Assembly: GCA_045121595.1 (NCBI GenBank)
Contig: JBGVGI010000094.1
Coordinates: 1 to 64,000, forward strand
Reading direction: 5' to 3'
From: Fumia sp045121595
GTDB taxonomy: Bacteria; Bacillota; Clostridia; Oscillospirales; Ruminococcaceae
DNA: 64,000 nt
The notes beneath the pieces are model-generated. The model was not told the DNA's origin. It did no database searches and was given only the letters and a program-made list of their open reading frames with translations. Shown in pieces: positions 25,817 to 33,539 of the stretch. Position numbers and translations under genes: made by a program. How positions within the stretch are numbered: the first letter of the stretch is position 1; every line of letters begins with the position of its first letter.

Positions 25817-26593
25817 ATGAAAGCTCTTATTACAGGTGCGAGTTCAGGAATAGGCAGAGATATGGCTGTTATACTTTCCAATATGGGTTATGATATAATT
25901 GCTGTGGCAAGAAGGGAAGACCGCCTTTTAAAGCTTAAAGAAGAACTTTCTACAGATGTTGAAATTCTGTGCCTTGACGTTACCAATAAAGAAGATTGTG
26001 TACGTCTTGCTGAAAGGGCAGGAGAAGTGGACGTTTTTATCAATAATGCAGGTTTTGGTGTTTTTGGCGATTTTTGTGAAAATGACCTTGATACCGAGCT
26101 TAAAATGATTGATACAAACGTAAAAGCGGTGCATATTTTAACAAAACTTGTTGCACGTGAGTTTAAAGAGAGAGGATACGGGCATATTCTTAACGTTGCT
26201 TCAATTGCGGCTTTCTTCCCGGGTCCTTTGTTTGCCGCTTATTACGGTACGAAAGCTTACGTTTTGCGTATTTCCGAAGCACTTTCCGAAGAACTCAGGA
26301 GAGAAAAAAGCAAGGTTAAAGTCAGTGTACTTTGTCCAGGCCCTGTTCATACTGAATTTGGTGACGTTGCAAAAGTAAGCTTTGGAACGGGTAATGAAAA
26401 AATCGCAAAGTTTGTAGTTTTTGAAAGTTATGACGTGGCAAACTATGCGATAAAGCAGATGTTTAAAGGTAAAAAAGTTATAGTACCCGGATTTTTGATG
26501 AAGGTAGCGGTGTTTTTGCGACATTTTCTTTCTGAGACTGCCGTTGCAAGAATAGTCTACGTTTTACAGAGTAAGAAATGTATCAAAAAATAA
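25817..26593 (+). CDS. SDR-family oxidoreductase
   Basis: 258 residues. Cofactor motif TGASSGIG at residues 6-13, NNAG near 76, catalytic Ser (LNVASIAA) and YYGTK (Tyr-x3-Lys) near 150. It resembles the DltE/YqjQ-type SDRs of Firmicutes, with a C-terminal hydrophobic stretch (VPGFLMKVAVFLRHFL) that may associate with the membrane. Substrate unknown. No terminator follows before the tRNA promoter. Confidence 0.85.
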   Translation: MKALITGASSGIGRDMAVILSNMGYDIIAVARREDRLLKLKEELSTDVEILCLDVTNKEDCVRLAERAGEVDVFINNAGFGVFGDFCENDLDTELKMIDTNVKAVHILTKLVAREFKERGYGHILNVASIAAFFPGPLFAAYYGTKAYVLRISEALSEELRREKSKVKVSVLCPGPVHTEFGDVAKVSFGTGNEKIAKFVVFESYDVANYAIKQMFKGKKVIVPGFLMKVAVFLRHFLSETAVARIVYVLQSKKCIKK

Positions 26594-26663
26594 TCAAATC
26601 TTTTGCAAAAAATAGTCAGTTTTATAAAAGATAAAAAATGATTAATTTTTCCTTAAAAAAGGC

Positions 26664-26692
26664 TTGACAAAAGGCTTTCGTTTTGCTATAAT
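26664..26692 (+). promoter_or_regulatory. Promoter of the tRNA array
   Basis: Consensus TTGACA (26664-26669), 17-bp spacer, TATAAT (26687-26692), about 60 bp before the first tRNA. Confidence 0.85.
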
Positions 26693-26754
26693 GTTATCTG
26701 TTGCCGAACAAAGCAACGTTAAAGCAAAGGGCTTTGCCGCTTTGGTAGCCTTGT

Positions 26755-26828
<74 letters not shown>

Positions 26829-26852
26829 ATCCGTCAATAGACGGATTTAGTT

Positions 26853-26929
26853 GCGCCCATAGCTCAGCTGGATAGAGCAACTGCCTTCTAAGCAGTAGGT
26901 CTCAGGTTCGAGTCCTGATGGGCGCGCCA
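26853..26929 (+). tRNA. tRNA-Arg (TCT)
   Basis: Acceptor GCGCCCA pairs with TGGGCGC; CCA encoded; anticodon loop CTTCTAA gives TCT. Confidence 0.96.
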
Positions 26930-26934
26930 ATTAT

Positions 26935-27012
26935 GGTGGGTATAGCTCAGTTGGTTAGAGCGCCAGATTGTGGCTCTGGAGGTCGTGAGTTCGACTCTCA
27001 TTACCCACCCCA
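26935..27012 (+). tRNA. tRNA-His (GTG)
   Basis: Acceptor GTGGGTA pairs with TACCCAC; the extra 5' G (26935) opposite the discriminator C is the tRNA-His identity element. Anticodon GTG; CCA encoded. Confidence 0.96.
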
Positions 27013-27015
27013 CAT

Positions 27016-27091
27016 TGGGCTATAGCCAAGCGGTAAGGCACAGGACTTTGACTCCTGCATCTCGATGGTTCGAATCCATCTAGCCCAGCCA
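27016..27091 (+). tRNA. tRNA-Gln (TTG)
   Basis: Acceptor TGGGCTA pairs with TAGCCCA; anticodon loop CTTTGAC gives TTG; CCA encoded. Confidence 0.96.
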
Positions 27092-27099
27092 TATTATAT

Positions 27100-27175
27100 T
27101 GGGGTGTCGCCAAGTGGTAAGGCATCAGATTCTGGCTCTGACATTCCGAGGGTTCAAATCCTTCCACCCCAGCCA
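27100..27175 (+). tRNA. tRNA-Gln (CTG)
   Basis: Acceptor TGGGGTG pairs with CACCCCA; anticodon loop TTCTGGC gives CTG; CCA encoded. Its last 19 bases are duplicated at 27344-27362. Confidence 0.96.
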
Positions 27176-27182
27176 AAAAGAG

Positions 27183-27210
27183 AAACCGTCTCGTAAGAGG
27201 CGGTTTTTGT
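27183..27210 (+). terminator. Terminator after the tRNA array
   Basis: Stem AAACCGTCTC with GAGGCGGTTT (one G-U), loop GTAA, T-run. Confidence 0.8.
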
Positions 27211-27227
27211 TTTTGGTTTAAGATAGT

Positions 27228-27251
27228 GGGATTTGAACCCTTGGGAAGGCT
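27228..27251. repeat. tRNA T-arm-like repeat, copy 1 (minus-strand sense)
   Basis: Read on the minus strand it contains AAGGGTTCAAATCCC, a T-arm consensus. 23 of 24 bases match the copy at 27654-27677. Both copies are followed, on the minus strand, by a terminator-like hairpin, as the 3' end of a tRNA unit would be. No acceptor or anticodon arm can be built. Confidence 0.65.
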
Positions 27252-27263
27252 TGAAGCGTAAAG

Positions 27264-27287
27264 AAAACCTCTCGGTGAGAGGTTTTT
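27264..27287. terminator. Terminator-like hairpin in the tRNA-remnant region
   Basis: Stem AAAACCTCTC with GAGAGGTTTT and a 3-nt loop; T-run after it. Confidence 0.6.
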
Positions 27288-27343
27288 AGCGGAGAGGCCC
27301 TTGCACTTTAGCGCAAGGGAAATGTTTTGCGGAGCAAAATGTC

Positions 27344-27362
27344 AATCCTTCCACCCCAGCCA
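27344..27362 (+). repeat. Duplicate of the tRNA-Gln(CTG) 3' end
   Basis: These 19 bases (AATCCTTCCACCCCAGCCA) are identical to 27157-27175, including the CCA. The copies are 187 bp apart. This is the arrangement left by site-specific integration at a tRNA 3' end, or by a small insertion between the tRNA and its terminator. Confidence 0.8.
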
Positions 27363-27364
27363 GA

Positions 27365-27396
27365 AAAAAAGACTTGTCAATCGACAAGTCTTTTTT
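27365..27396 (+). terminator. Strong terminator behind the duplicated tRNA end
   Basis: 14-bp stem counting the A/T tails (27365-27378 with 27383-27396), loop AATC. It is probably the original terminator of the tRNA operon, now displaced from the tRNA by the 187-bp insert. Confidence 0.85.
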
Positions 27397-27578
27397 CAAT
27401 GAAGCGTTCCTTTGGAACATTAAGCATCCTACGGATATGGAGTCGCTTCGCTAATGAAGTGTGCCTTGCGGCACATTAAGGAACGCTTTGCTTCATAAAT
27501 TTGCAAAGCGAATTTGCATCATAGTGGCAAAGCCACTGCTTCATATTTGCCGAAAGGCAAATGCTTCATTTAATTAGT
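27397..27578. repeat. Cluster of short hairpins separated by ATGAAG/CTTCAT boxes
   Basis: Noncoding run of at least five small palindromes (GTTCC-TTT-GGAAC, TGTGCC-TTGC-GGCACA, ATTTGC-AAAGC-GAATTTGC-like, AGTGGC-AAA-GCCACT, ATTTGCC-GAAA-GGCAAAT). They are separated by repeated spacers ATGAAG, ATTAAG and GCTTCAT. ATGAAGCGTTCC (27399-27410) can also pair with the GGAACGC...CTTCAT segment (27480-27494). No open frame of note. It resembles REP-like or mini-palindrome arrays found between clostridial genes. Confidence 0.65.
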
Positions 27579-27609
27579 GGCATCTAAACCATTAGCTCTT
27601 CCAAAAAAG

Positions 27610-27641
27610 AAAGCATCACGAAAGTGGTGCTTTTCTTTTTT
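27610..27641. terminator. Terminator-like hairpin before T-arm copy 2
   Basis: Stem AAAGCATCAC with GTGGTGCTTT (one G-U), loop GAAA, T-rich 3' side. The minus-strand direction also has a T-run. Confidence 0.65.
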
Positions 27642-27653
27642 GTTTTGAACTGA

Positions 27654-27677
27654 GGGATTTGAACCCTTGAGAAGGCT
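27654..27677. repeat. tRNA T-arm-like repeat, copy 2 (minus-strand sense)
   Basis: 23/24 identical to 27228-27251, same orientation, 426 bp apart. The interval holds the duplicated tRNA end and the hairpin cluster, so the two copies could be the scars of one decayed insertion. Confidence 0.65.
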
Positions 27678-27713
27678 CTATGTGTTAATAACAGAATTAT
27701 TTGATAAAAACTA

Positions 27714-27742
27714 TTGAAATTTTTTTGAAAAATTGCTATAAT
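27714..27742 (+). promoter_or_regulatory. Promoter of the thiamine operon
   Basis: TTGAAA (27714-27719), 17-bp spacer, TATAAT (27737-27742). Confidence 0.7.
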
Positions 27743-27757
27743 AATTTTAAACTTAAT

Positions 27758-27845
27758 AAACGGGAGCTTGTATTACAGGCTGAGAGGAAGGTGCGACCTT
27801 CGACCGAGAACCTGATTTGGATAATGCCAACGTAGGGATGCCTGA
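27758..27845 (+). ncRNA. TPP riboswitch (THI element)
   Basis: The conserved strings are all present: ACGGGAGCTTG, CAGGCTGAGAGGAAGG, GACCGAGAACCTGATTTGG, and ATAATGCCAACGTAGGGATG. It lies upstream of thiM-thiE-thiD with a terminator between. Confidence 0.97.
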
Positions 27846-27877
27846 TATTATAGCTTCAGGAGGAACAAAGAACTTTT

Positions 27878-27910
27878 AGGAAGTTACCAAATCGGTAGCT
27901 TCCTTTTTTG
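27878..27910 (+). terminator. Expression-platform terminator of the TPP riboswitch
   Basis: Stem AGGAAGTTACC with GGTAGCTTCCT and a T-run, 60 bp before thiM. Confidence 0.85.
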
Positions 27911-27972
27911 TTTGGCAAGGTTTGTTATTAAGTTAATAAACAGCCGATAATTACGGCAGAAAGAGGTAAAAA

Positions 27973-28794
27973 ATGTTAGGAAAATGTCTTGAAAACGTGA
28001 AGGAAAAATCACCGCTTATCCACAACATCACGAATTATGTTACGGTTAATGATGTTGCAAATGCCCTTCTTGCGTCGGGTGGAAGTCCAATTATGTCGGA
28101 TGAGCCGGAGGATGTTGCTGATATTACTTCCATCTGTAATGGACTTAATATCAACATCGGAACATTGAACAAAAATAGTATTGAAGCTATGTTTGTTTCC
28201 GGTATGAAGTCAAAAGAACTTGGACACATTGTACTTCTCGACCCTGTAGGTGCAGGTGCAAGTAAACTAAGAACAGAAACAGCAGTTAACATTATGGAAG
28301 AAATCAAGCCCGATGTTATAAGAGGAAATATATCGGAAATTAAAACTCTTGCTCTTGGAAGCGGAACAACTAAGGGTGTGGATGCAGACGTTGCAGATAT
28401 TGTAACAGAAGCAAATCTTGAATCAATGGTAGAGTTTGCAAAAGCATTTTCTGAAAAAACCGGTGCGATTATCGCAATAACCGGTGCGATAGATTTGGTG
28501 GCTGACAGCAAAAAATGTTATGTAATCCGAAATGGCTCACCAATTATGAGTCGTATTACAGGAACGGGTTGTATGCTTTCAGGCTTGGCTACCGCTTATG
28601 CAGTTGCAAATCCTGATAATATAACAGAAGCTGTAGCGGCATCGGTGTGTCTTATGGGACTTGCGGGTGAGATTGGAGTATCAAATATGAAAGATGGCGA
28701 AGGAAACTCAAGTCTTCGTAATCACATTATAGATGCAATATACAATATGGATGCAGAAAAACTTACTAAAGGAGCAAAATATGAAGTGCGATAA
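27973..28794 (+). CDS. thiM: Hydroxyethylthiazole kinase
   Basis: 273 residues. Phosphorylates the thiazole alcohol in thiamine salvage. N-terminal PLIHNITNYVTVNDVANALLA, the LDPVGAGASKLR segment near 93, and the catalytic RITGTGCMLSGL near 195-206 (ribokinase-fold active-site Cys and glycines). AGAGG precedes the ATG. First gene below the TPP riboswitch. Confidence 0.96.
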   Translation: MLGKCLENVKEKSPLIHNITNYVTVNDVANALLASGGSPIMSDEPEDVADITSICNGLNINIGTLNKNSIEAMFVSGMKSKELGHIVLLDPVGAGASKLRTETAVNIMEEIKPDVIRGNISEIKTLALGSGTTKGVDADVADIVTEANLESMVEFAKAFSEKTGAIIAITGAIDLVADSKKCYVIRNGSPIMSRITGTGCMLSGLATAYAVANPDNITEAVAASVCLMGLAGEIGVSNMKDGEGNSSLRNHIIDAIYNMDAEKLTKGAKYEVR

Positions 28795-29422
28795 AAAATC
28801 ATTACTCTTATATGCAGTAACAGATCGTGCGTGGCTTAATGGTGAAACCTTATATGAGCAGGTTGAGAAAGCAATAAAAGGTGGTGTTACCTTTGTTCAG
28901 CTTCGCGAGAAAAACCTTGATGAAGAAAGCTTTCTTAACGAAGCATCAGAGATACAGAATTTGTGCAGAAAATATAACGTTCCTTTTGTTATCAATGACA
29001 ATGTCAAAATCGCAAAAAAGATAAATGCAGACGGCGTTCATGTGGGGCAAAGTGATATGAAAGCCGGAAACGTGAGAGAAATTCTCGGTGAAAATAAGAT
29101 ACTTGGTGTATCAGTTCAAACGGTAGAACAAGCCTTACTTGCCGAAAAAGAAGGTGCGGATTATCTTGGCGTGGGTGCCGTGTTCCCGACGGGTTCAAAA
29201 GCGGATGCAGAAGACGTAAGTTATGAAACATTAAAAGAAATATGTAAGGCGGTAAATATTCCTGTTGTGGCAATAGGCGGAATTAGTGCCGATAACGTTT
29301 TAACACTTAAAGAAAGTGGTATTTCAGGTATAGCAGTAATCAGTGCAATCTTTGCGGCAGTTGATATCGAACTGGCAACCAAGAACTTAAAAGAACTGAC
29401 CGAAAAGGTGGTAATTGGATGA
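28781..29422 (+). CDS. thiE: Thiamine phosphate synthase
   Basis: 213 residues from ATG 28781, which follows AAAGGAGC inside the end of thiM (14-bp overlap). Joins HMP-PP and thiazole phosphate. Motifs: FVQLREKNLDEESF, FVINDNVKIAKKINADGVHVGQ, GVGAVFPTGSK and VVAIGGIS near the C-terminus. Confidence 0.96.
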   Translation: MKCDKKSLLLYAVTDRAWLNGETLYEQVEKAIKGGVTFVQLREKNLDEESFLNEASEIQNLCRKYNVPFVINDNVKIAKKINADGVHVGQSDMKAGNVREILGENKILGVSVQTVEQALLAEKEGADYLGVGAVFPTGSKADAEDVSYETLKEICKAVNIPVVAIGGISADNVLTLKESGISGIAVISAIFAAVDIELATKNLKELTEKVVIG

Positions 29423-30861
29423 TAAAAGGTGCAATTTTTGATTTAGACGGAACTTTAATTGATTCTATGTTTATTTGGGATACAATTGGAGAAGATTATC
29501 TTAAATCTTTCGGTATAGATCCAAAAGAAAACCTTTCAGAAGTTTTTAAGACTTTTACACTTGAACAAGCTGCTGAATATTACCGCAATCATTATGATAT
29601 CAAGCTTTCTGTTCAGGAAATTGTAGAAGGAATAAATGATATGGTTGCAAAAATATATCAAACAAAAGTAACTCTAAAACCGGGTGTAAGTGACTTCTTA
29701 AAAAGATTACAGAGGTCAGGTGTTAAAATGTGTGTTGCAACTGTGACAGACAGACCTATTGCGGAAGATGTATTGAAACGATTGAAAATCTATGAATATT
29801 TCTCAGAAATATTTACTTGTGCAGAAGTTGGTTGCAACAAAGAAACCCCTGAAATTTACAGACAAGCTCTAAAACATCTTGGAACTAAAAAAACTGAAAC
29901 GGTAGTTTTTGAGGATGCGTTTCACGCACTGAAAACTGCTAAAGATGATGGCTTTAAGGTTGCGGCTGTTTATGATTCACACGAACCGATGCAAAATAAA
30001 ATGAAAAAAATTTCAGATTATTATATAACTGATTTTGGGAGTTTTTGTTTTAAGACAAAAATGAAAACCACACTTTCTATTGCCGGTAGTGATTCAAGTG
30101 GTGGTGCAGGCGTTCAGGCAGATATTAAAACCATAACTATGAATGGAGTTTATGCAATGAGTGCGATTACATCACTTACTGCCCAAAATACTCTTGGCGT
30201 AAGAGCAATTTCAGATTCGACACCTGAATTCCTGAAAGAACAACTTGATGCAGTATTTGAAGATATATTTCCTGACAGCGTAAAAATTGGAATGGTATCA
30301 TCAAGTGAGTTGATAGATGTAATTGCAGACAGACTAAAATATTATGATGCAAAAAACATTGTAGTAGATCCTGTGATGGTAGCGACAAGCGGTTCGGCTC
30401 TTATAAGGACAGATGCGATAAAAACATTGGTTGAAAAGCTATTACCTCTTGCAACACTTGTAACTCCAAACATTCCTGAAGCAGAAATCTTATCTGATAT
30501 GAAAATCGACAATAAGGATGATATGATCAATGCTGCGAAATTCATTGAGAAAAACTATGGATGTAGTGTTCTGTTAAAAGGAGGTCATAGTGTAAATGAT
30601 GCAAGTGATCTTCTGTGTGAAAACGGCAGATTTATATGGTTTGAAGGTAAAAGAATTGATAATTCTAACACACACGGAACGGGATGTACTTTGTCAAGCG
30701 CTATTGCCGCGAATCTTGCTAAGGGCATTAATCTTGTGGATTCTGTAAAGAAAGCAAAAGAGTATATCAGCAATGCACTTGCTGAAGGTCTCGATTTAGG
30801 AAAAGGCTCTGGTCCAATGAAACATAATTTTATAGTATGTGAGGATATCATAGTTGGTTAG
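29419..30861 (+). CDS. thiD: Fusion: HAD-family phosphatase plus HMP/HMP-P kinase ThiD
   Basis: 480 residues. Residues 1-213 are a HAD hydrolase of the phosphoglucomutase/phosphatase subgroup (FDLDGTLID motif I with Asp8 and Asp10; ATVTDRP motif II; CNKETPEIY; VFEDAFHALKTAKDDG motif IV). From Met215 the ThiD domain begins (LSIAGSDSSGGAGVQADIKT, later VDPVMVATSG and NTHGTGCTLSSAIAANL). The reading frame is continuous across the junction. Overlaps the thiE stop (ATGA). The HAD part may dephosphorylate a thiamine-pathway phosphate; that is inference. thiC and thiG are absent here, so the operon looks like salvage. Confidence 0.9.
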   Translation: MIKGAIFDLDGTLIDSMFIWDTIGEDYLKSFGIDPKENLSEVFKTFTLEQAAEYYRNHYDIKLSVQEIVEGINDMVAKIYQTKVTLKPGVSDFLKRLQRSGVKMCVATVTDRPIAEDVLKRLKIYEYFSEIFTCAEVGCNKETPEIYRQALKHLGTKKTETVVFEDAFHALKTAKDDGFKVAAVYDSHEPMQNKMKKISDYYITDFGSFCFKTKMKTTLSIAGSDSSGGAGVQADIKTITMNGVYAMSAITSLTAQNTLGVRAISDSTPEFLKEQLDAVFEDIFPDSVKIGMVSSSELIDVIADRLKYYDAKNIVVDPVMVATSGSALIRTDAIKTLVEKLLPLATLVTPNIPEAEILSDMKIDNKDDMINAAKFIEKNYGCSVLLKGGHSVNDASDLLCENGRFIWFEGKRIDNSNTHGTGCTLSSAIAANLAKGINLVDSVKKAKEYISNALAEGLDLGKGSGPMKHNFIVCEDIIVG

Positions 30862-30866
30862 TTACT

Positions 30867-30903
30867 AAAACAAAGCACTGCTTTTGCAGTGCTTTGTTTT
30901 ATT
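30867..30903 (+). terminator. Terminator of the thiamine operon
   Basis: Long perfect stem (AAAACAAAGCACTGC with GCAGTGCTTTGTTTT). Confidence 0.92.
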
Positions 30904-30956
30904 TTAAATATGAATTTTAAACCAGTGGGAAGATAAGTAATTTTTTAATGAAATAT

Positions 30957-30985
30957 TTGTAACATCGGATATTTTATGATATAAT
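30957..30985 (+). promoter_or_regulatory. Promoter upstream of the CDP-alcohol phosphatidyltransferase gene
   Basis: TTGTAA (30957-30962), 17-bp spacer, TATAAT (30980-30985) with TG extension. Confidence 0.6.
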
Positions 30986-31047
30986 TATTTTAATGTGGAT
31001 TTATTATATGGTGGCTTTTAGAATAATTTCTATAAAGAGTTTTAGTT

Positions 31048-31608
31048 GTGATTAGATTTAAGCATATAAAACTTGTCAAAATTATAGAAATGGGTGATAT
31101 GGTGAGAAAGCAGTTTGCGAATATAATCACGATAAGCAGAATTTTATGTAGTATAGGTCTGTTGTACTGTACAGTGTTTTCTTTTGGCTTTTATGCCGTG
31201 TATCTGTTTTGCGGTTTTACTGATATGATTGACGGAATAGTCGCAAGGAAAACAAAAAGTGTCAGTGAATCTGGAGCAAGGTTAGATACGGTTGCAGATA
31301 TTGTATTTATTACAGTATGCTTAATAAAAATACTGCCGTTAATGCAATTTCCTGATTGGCTTTGGACTTGGATTATTATTATATCAATCATTAAAATCGG
31401 TAACGTCGTTTGGGGTTTGATTTCTGACAAAAAGCTTGTATCTGTGCATACTATTTTGAATAAAGCCACGGGATTTTTGCTCTTTGTTTTACCATTTACA
31501 TTCGGGTTTATTAAACCAATATACAGTTTTGTGATGGTGTGCTCTCTGGCTACGGTATCGGCAATTAATGAGATGTATTATGTAAGAATGGGTCGAGAGA
31601 TATTTTAA
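31048..31608 (+). CDS. CDP-alcohol phosphatidyltransferase family protein
   Basis: 186 residues if GTG 31048 (preceded by AAAGAG) is used; ATG 31090 or 31099 are alternatives. The family motif is complete: DMIDGIVAR, eight residues, then GARLDTVAD, giving DxxDG..AR...G...D...D. About five membrane helices. Such enzymes swap CMP for an alcohol on a CDP-diacylglycerol backbone (phosphatidylglycerophosphate, phosphatidylserine or similar); the acceptor cannot be told. Confidence 0.85.
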   Translation: MIRFKHIKLVKIIEMGDMVRKQFANIITISRILCSIGLLYCTVFSFGFYAVYLFCGFTDMIDGIVARKTKSVSESGARLDTVADIVFITVCLIKILPLMQFPDWLWTWIIIISIIKIGNVVWGLISDKKLVSVHTILNKATGFLLFVLPFTFGFIKPIYSFVMVCSLATVSAINEMYYVRMGREIF

Positions 31609-31671
31609 TTAAATGGTATGACTGTTGACGGACAAATTTTAATTTAATATTTTATTAATGTGGAGAAAAAT

Positions 31672-32298
31672 ATGAGAGCTTTTAAAGATTACACACTTGT
31701 GATTGTGGGCTCGTTTTTTATGGGACTTGGAATAGCACTTACGAAGTGCGCAGAGCTTGGCCTTTCGACAATTTCGTCAGTACCTAACGTAATCAGCTTG
31801 AAGTTTGATTTTCTTAGTTTAGGCACGTGGAGTTCAATATGGAATCTTGTTATGATTCTGGCACAAATTATTATTCTCGGCAGAAAATTTAGTCCGATAC
31901 AATTTTTGCAGATTCCTGTTTCTGTTATTTTTGGGTGGTTTACAGATTTTGGCGTATGGTTATTTTCTCATATACATACAAACCTTTACATAGTAAAACT
32001 TCTTATGACAATTATGGGTGTAGCTGTTCTGGCTTTTGGTATTTCAATTATGGTAATAGCTGATAAAGTTATGAATCCCGGTGAGGGTATAGTTAAGGTT
32101 ATCGCCGAGAAATTAAATCGTGATTTCAGTAATACAAAAATAGTAGCAGATATACTTTTTGTTGCTCTCGCCGTAGTGCTTTCTCTTATTTTCTTTGATT
32201 TTAAGATTGTTGGAATAAGAGAGGGAACGGTTATTGCAATGTTTGGTACAGGTGCGTTTATTAAGTTCTTCGTAAACAAACTTAAAAGAATAGGATGA
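31672..32298 (+). CDS. YczE/YitT-like integral membrane protein
   Basis: 208 residues from ATG 31672 after TGGAGA. Five or six membrane helices; the opening SFFMGLGIALTKCAELGLSTIS and the central NPGEGIVKVIAEK match the YczE/YyaS membrane family of Firmicutes. Function unknown. It lies 9 bp before the CapA-like gene. Confidence 0.75.
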   Translation: MRAFKDYTLVIVGSFFMGLGIALTKCAELGLSTISSVPNVISLKFDFLSLGTWSSIWNLVMILAQIIILGRKFSPIQFLQIPVSVIFGWFTDFGVWLFSHIHTNLYIVKLLMTIMGVAVLAFGISIMVIADKVMNPGEGIVKVIAEKLNRDFSNTKIVADILFVALAVVLSLIFFDFKIVGIREGTVIAMFGTGAFIKFFVNKLKRIG

Positions 32299-32307
32299 GA
32301 AAATATT

Positions 32308-33396
32308 ATGAAAGCATTATTATTGGGTGATTTTTGCCACCAGACAAAGAATCTTACCTACATTGAAAATCTTGATATGGACGTTTTATTCAATGACACG
32401 TTACCGTATTTTAACGGAAATGATATCTGCTTTGTCAATCTTGAATGTGCTATTACAGAATCTGATAAACCGATAAAGAAATTCGGTGCAAATCTGAAAG
32501 TATGTAAACAAACAGCCCTTCTTATGAAGAAACTTGGTGTTACTATATGCGGACTCAGTAACAACCATATATTCGATTTTGGAATAGAAGGTGTTACTGA
32601 TACGATAAAAGCGCTTGATGAAGCTGGAATTCCTCACACGGGTTTTGGCAAAAACTATGATGACTCGCGCAAAAATTACATCGTGGATAACGGAAGCGAA
32701 AAAGTTGCTTTAATAGCGGTATGTGAGCACGAGTATTCCTATGCCCTTGAAGATCGTATGGGAAGTCGTCCGTTTGACGAATTTGAAACTATGGCAGATA
32801 TCCGAAAAGCTAAAGCAGAAGCGGACAGGGTTATAGTGATTTATCACGGCGGAAAAGAACATTGCACCTATCCTTCGCCAAGATTGATTAAGGCTTGTAG
32901 GGAAATGGTAAACAATGGAGCAGACGTGGTGCTTTGCCAACATACCCATTGTATTTCCTGTTATGACAATTATAACGGAAGTCATATCCTTTACGGACAG
33001 GGAAATTTTCATTTTATCGCTGACTTTGATGATTGCCCCGACACATGGAATAGTTCTTTGATGGTAAGATACGATACAATTACAAATGAAATTGAGTTTA
33101 TTCCTACAGTGAATACGGAATTTGGTATTGAACTTGCCAAAGTCAGAGAAAAAGAACAGATAATGAATTCTTTTTACGAAAGAAACAAATCGATTATCGA
33201 CGGAACCTGGCGTATAGGATGGCATACGTTTTGTGAAAAGATGAAAGAACAGTACGTAAAAGCAGCCAACGATAGTCTTGATTTGACCGAGATACAAAGG
33301 GGCGACAGTATATTTGCTCATTACCTTGATTGTGAAGCACATACCGACGTATGGCGTGAACTTTATAAAACTGCAAATCACAGAAATGAAAAATGA
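32308..33396 (+). CDS. CapA-family protein (poly-gamma-glutamate synthesis-type metallophosphatase fold)
   Basis: 362 residues. Calcineurin-like metal-site pattern of CapA/PgsA: GDFCHQ at residues 8-13, NLECAI near 48, SNNHIFDFG near 86, YHGGKEH near 184 and CQHTHCI near 214, then GNFHF. No signal peptide or membrane anchor, so it is probably cytoplasmic and not part of a capsule complex. Other pgs/cap genes are absent. Its substrate is unknown. Confidence 0.82.
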   Translation: MKALLLGDFCHQTKNLTYIENLDMDVLFNDTLPYFNGNDICFVNLECAITESDKPIKKFGANLKVCKQTALLMKKLGVTICGLSNNHIFDFGIEGVTDTIKALDEAGIPHTGFGKNYDDSRKNYIVDNGSEKVALIAVCEHEYSYALEDRMGSRPFDEFETMADIRKAKAEADRVIVIYHGGKEHCTYPSPRLIKACREMVNNGADVVLCQHTHCISCYDNYNGSHILYGQGNFHFIADFDDCPDTWNSSLMVRYDTITNEIEFIPTVNTEFGIELAKVREKEQIMNSFYERNKSIIDGTWRIGWHTFCEKMKEQYVKAANDSLDLTEIQRGDSIFAHYLDCEAHTDVWRELYKTANHRNEK

Positions 33397-33521
33397 TAAT
33401 GAATACTATAAGACACAGATTAATAAGAAAATCCTTTGATGATGTATGGTATGAACTTATTCAAACTAACATCAAAAAAGACTGGTATCCAGATTATATA
33501 AAGACTGTCGAAAAATATTGA
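33393..33521 (+). CDS. Small protein of unknown function (42 residues)
   Basis: An open frame begins at an ATG overlapping the CapA gene stop (ATGA) and runs to TGA at 33519-33521. The product is 42 residues with charged and aromatic residues (KSFDDVWYELIQTNIKKDWY in the middle), no membrane helix or signal. The sequence fills the gap to the nitrilase gene exactly, with GAAAGGAAAGG for the next gene right after the stop. It may be a real small protein, or the remnant C-terminus of a larger one. Not recognised. Confidence 0.5.
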   Translation: MIMNTIRHRLIRKSFDDVWYELIQTNIKKDWYPDYIKTVEKY

Positions 33522-33539
33522 AAGGAAAGGTATATACAA

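Noticed and set aside
26955..27176. Minus-strand open frame over the tRNA array
   Set aside because: It is the well-known false protein (GVEGFEPSEC type) produced by translating tRNA genes backwards.
27397..27578. Possible CRISPR array
   Set aside because: The repeated boxes are only 6-7 bases, spacing is irregular and palindromes replace unique spacers; no cas genes are present.
27228..27677. Possible intact minus-strand tRNA genes
   Set aside because: Only the T-arm and a tail-like terminator can be drawn; no acceptor, D-arm or anticodon arm pairs with it.
32710..33381. 223-residue open frame antisense to the CapA-like gene
   Set aside because: The sense frame carries all metal-site motifs; the antisense product resembles nothing.
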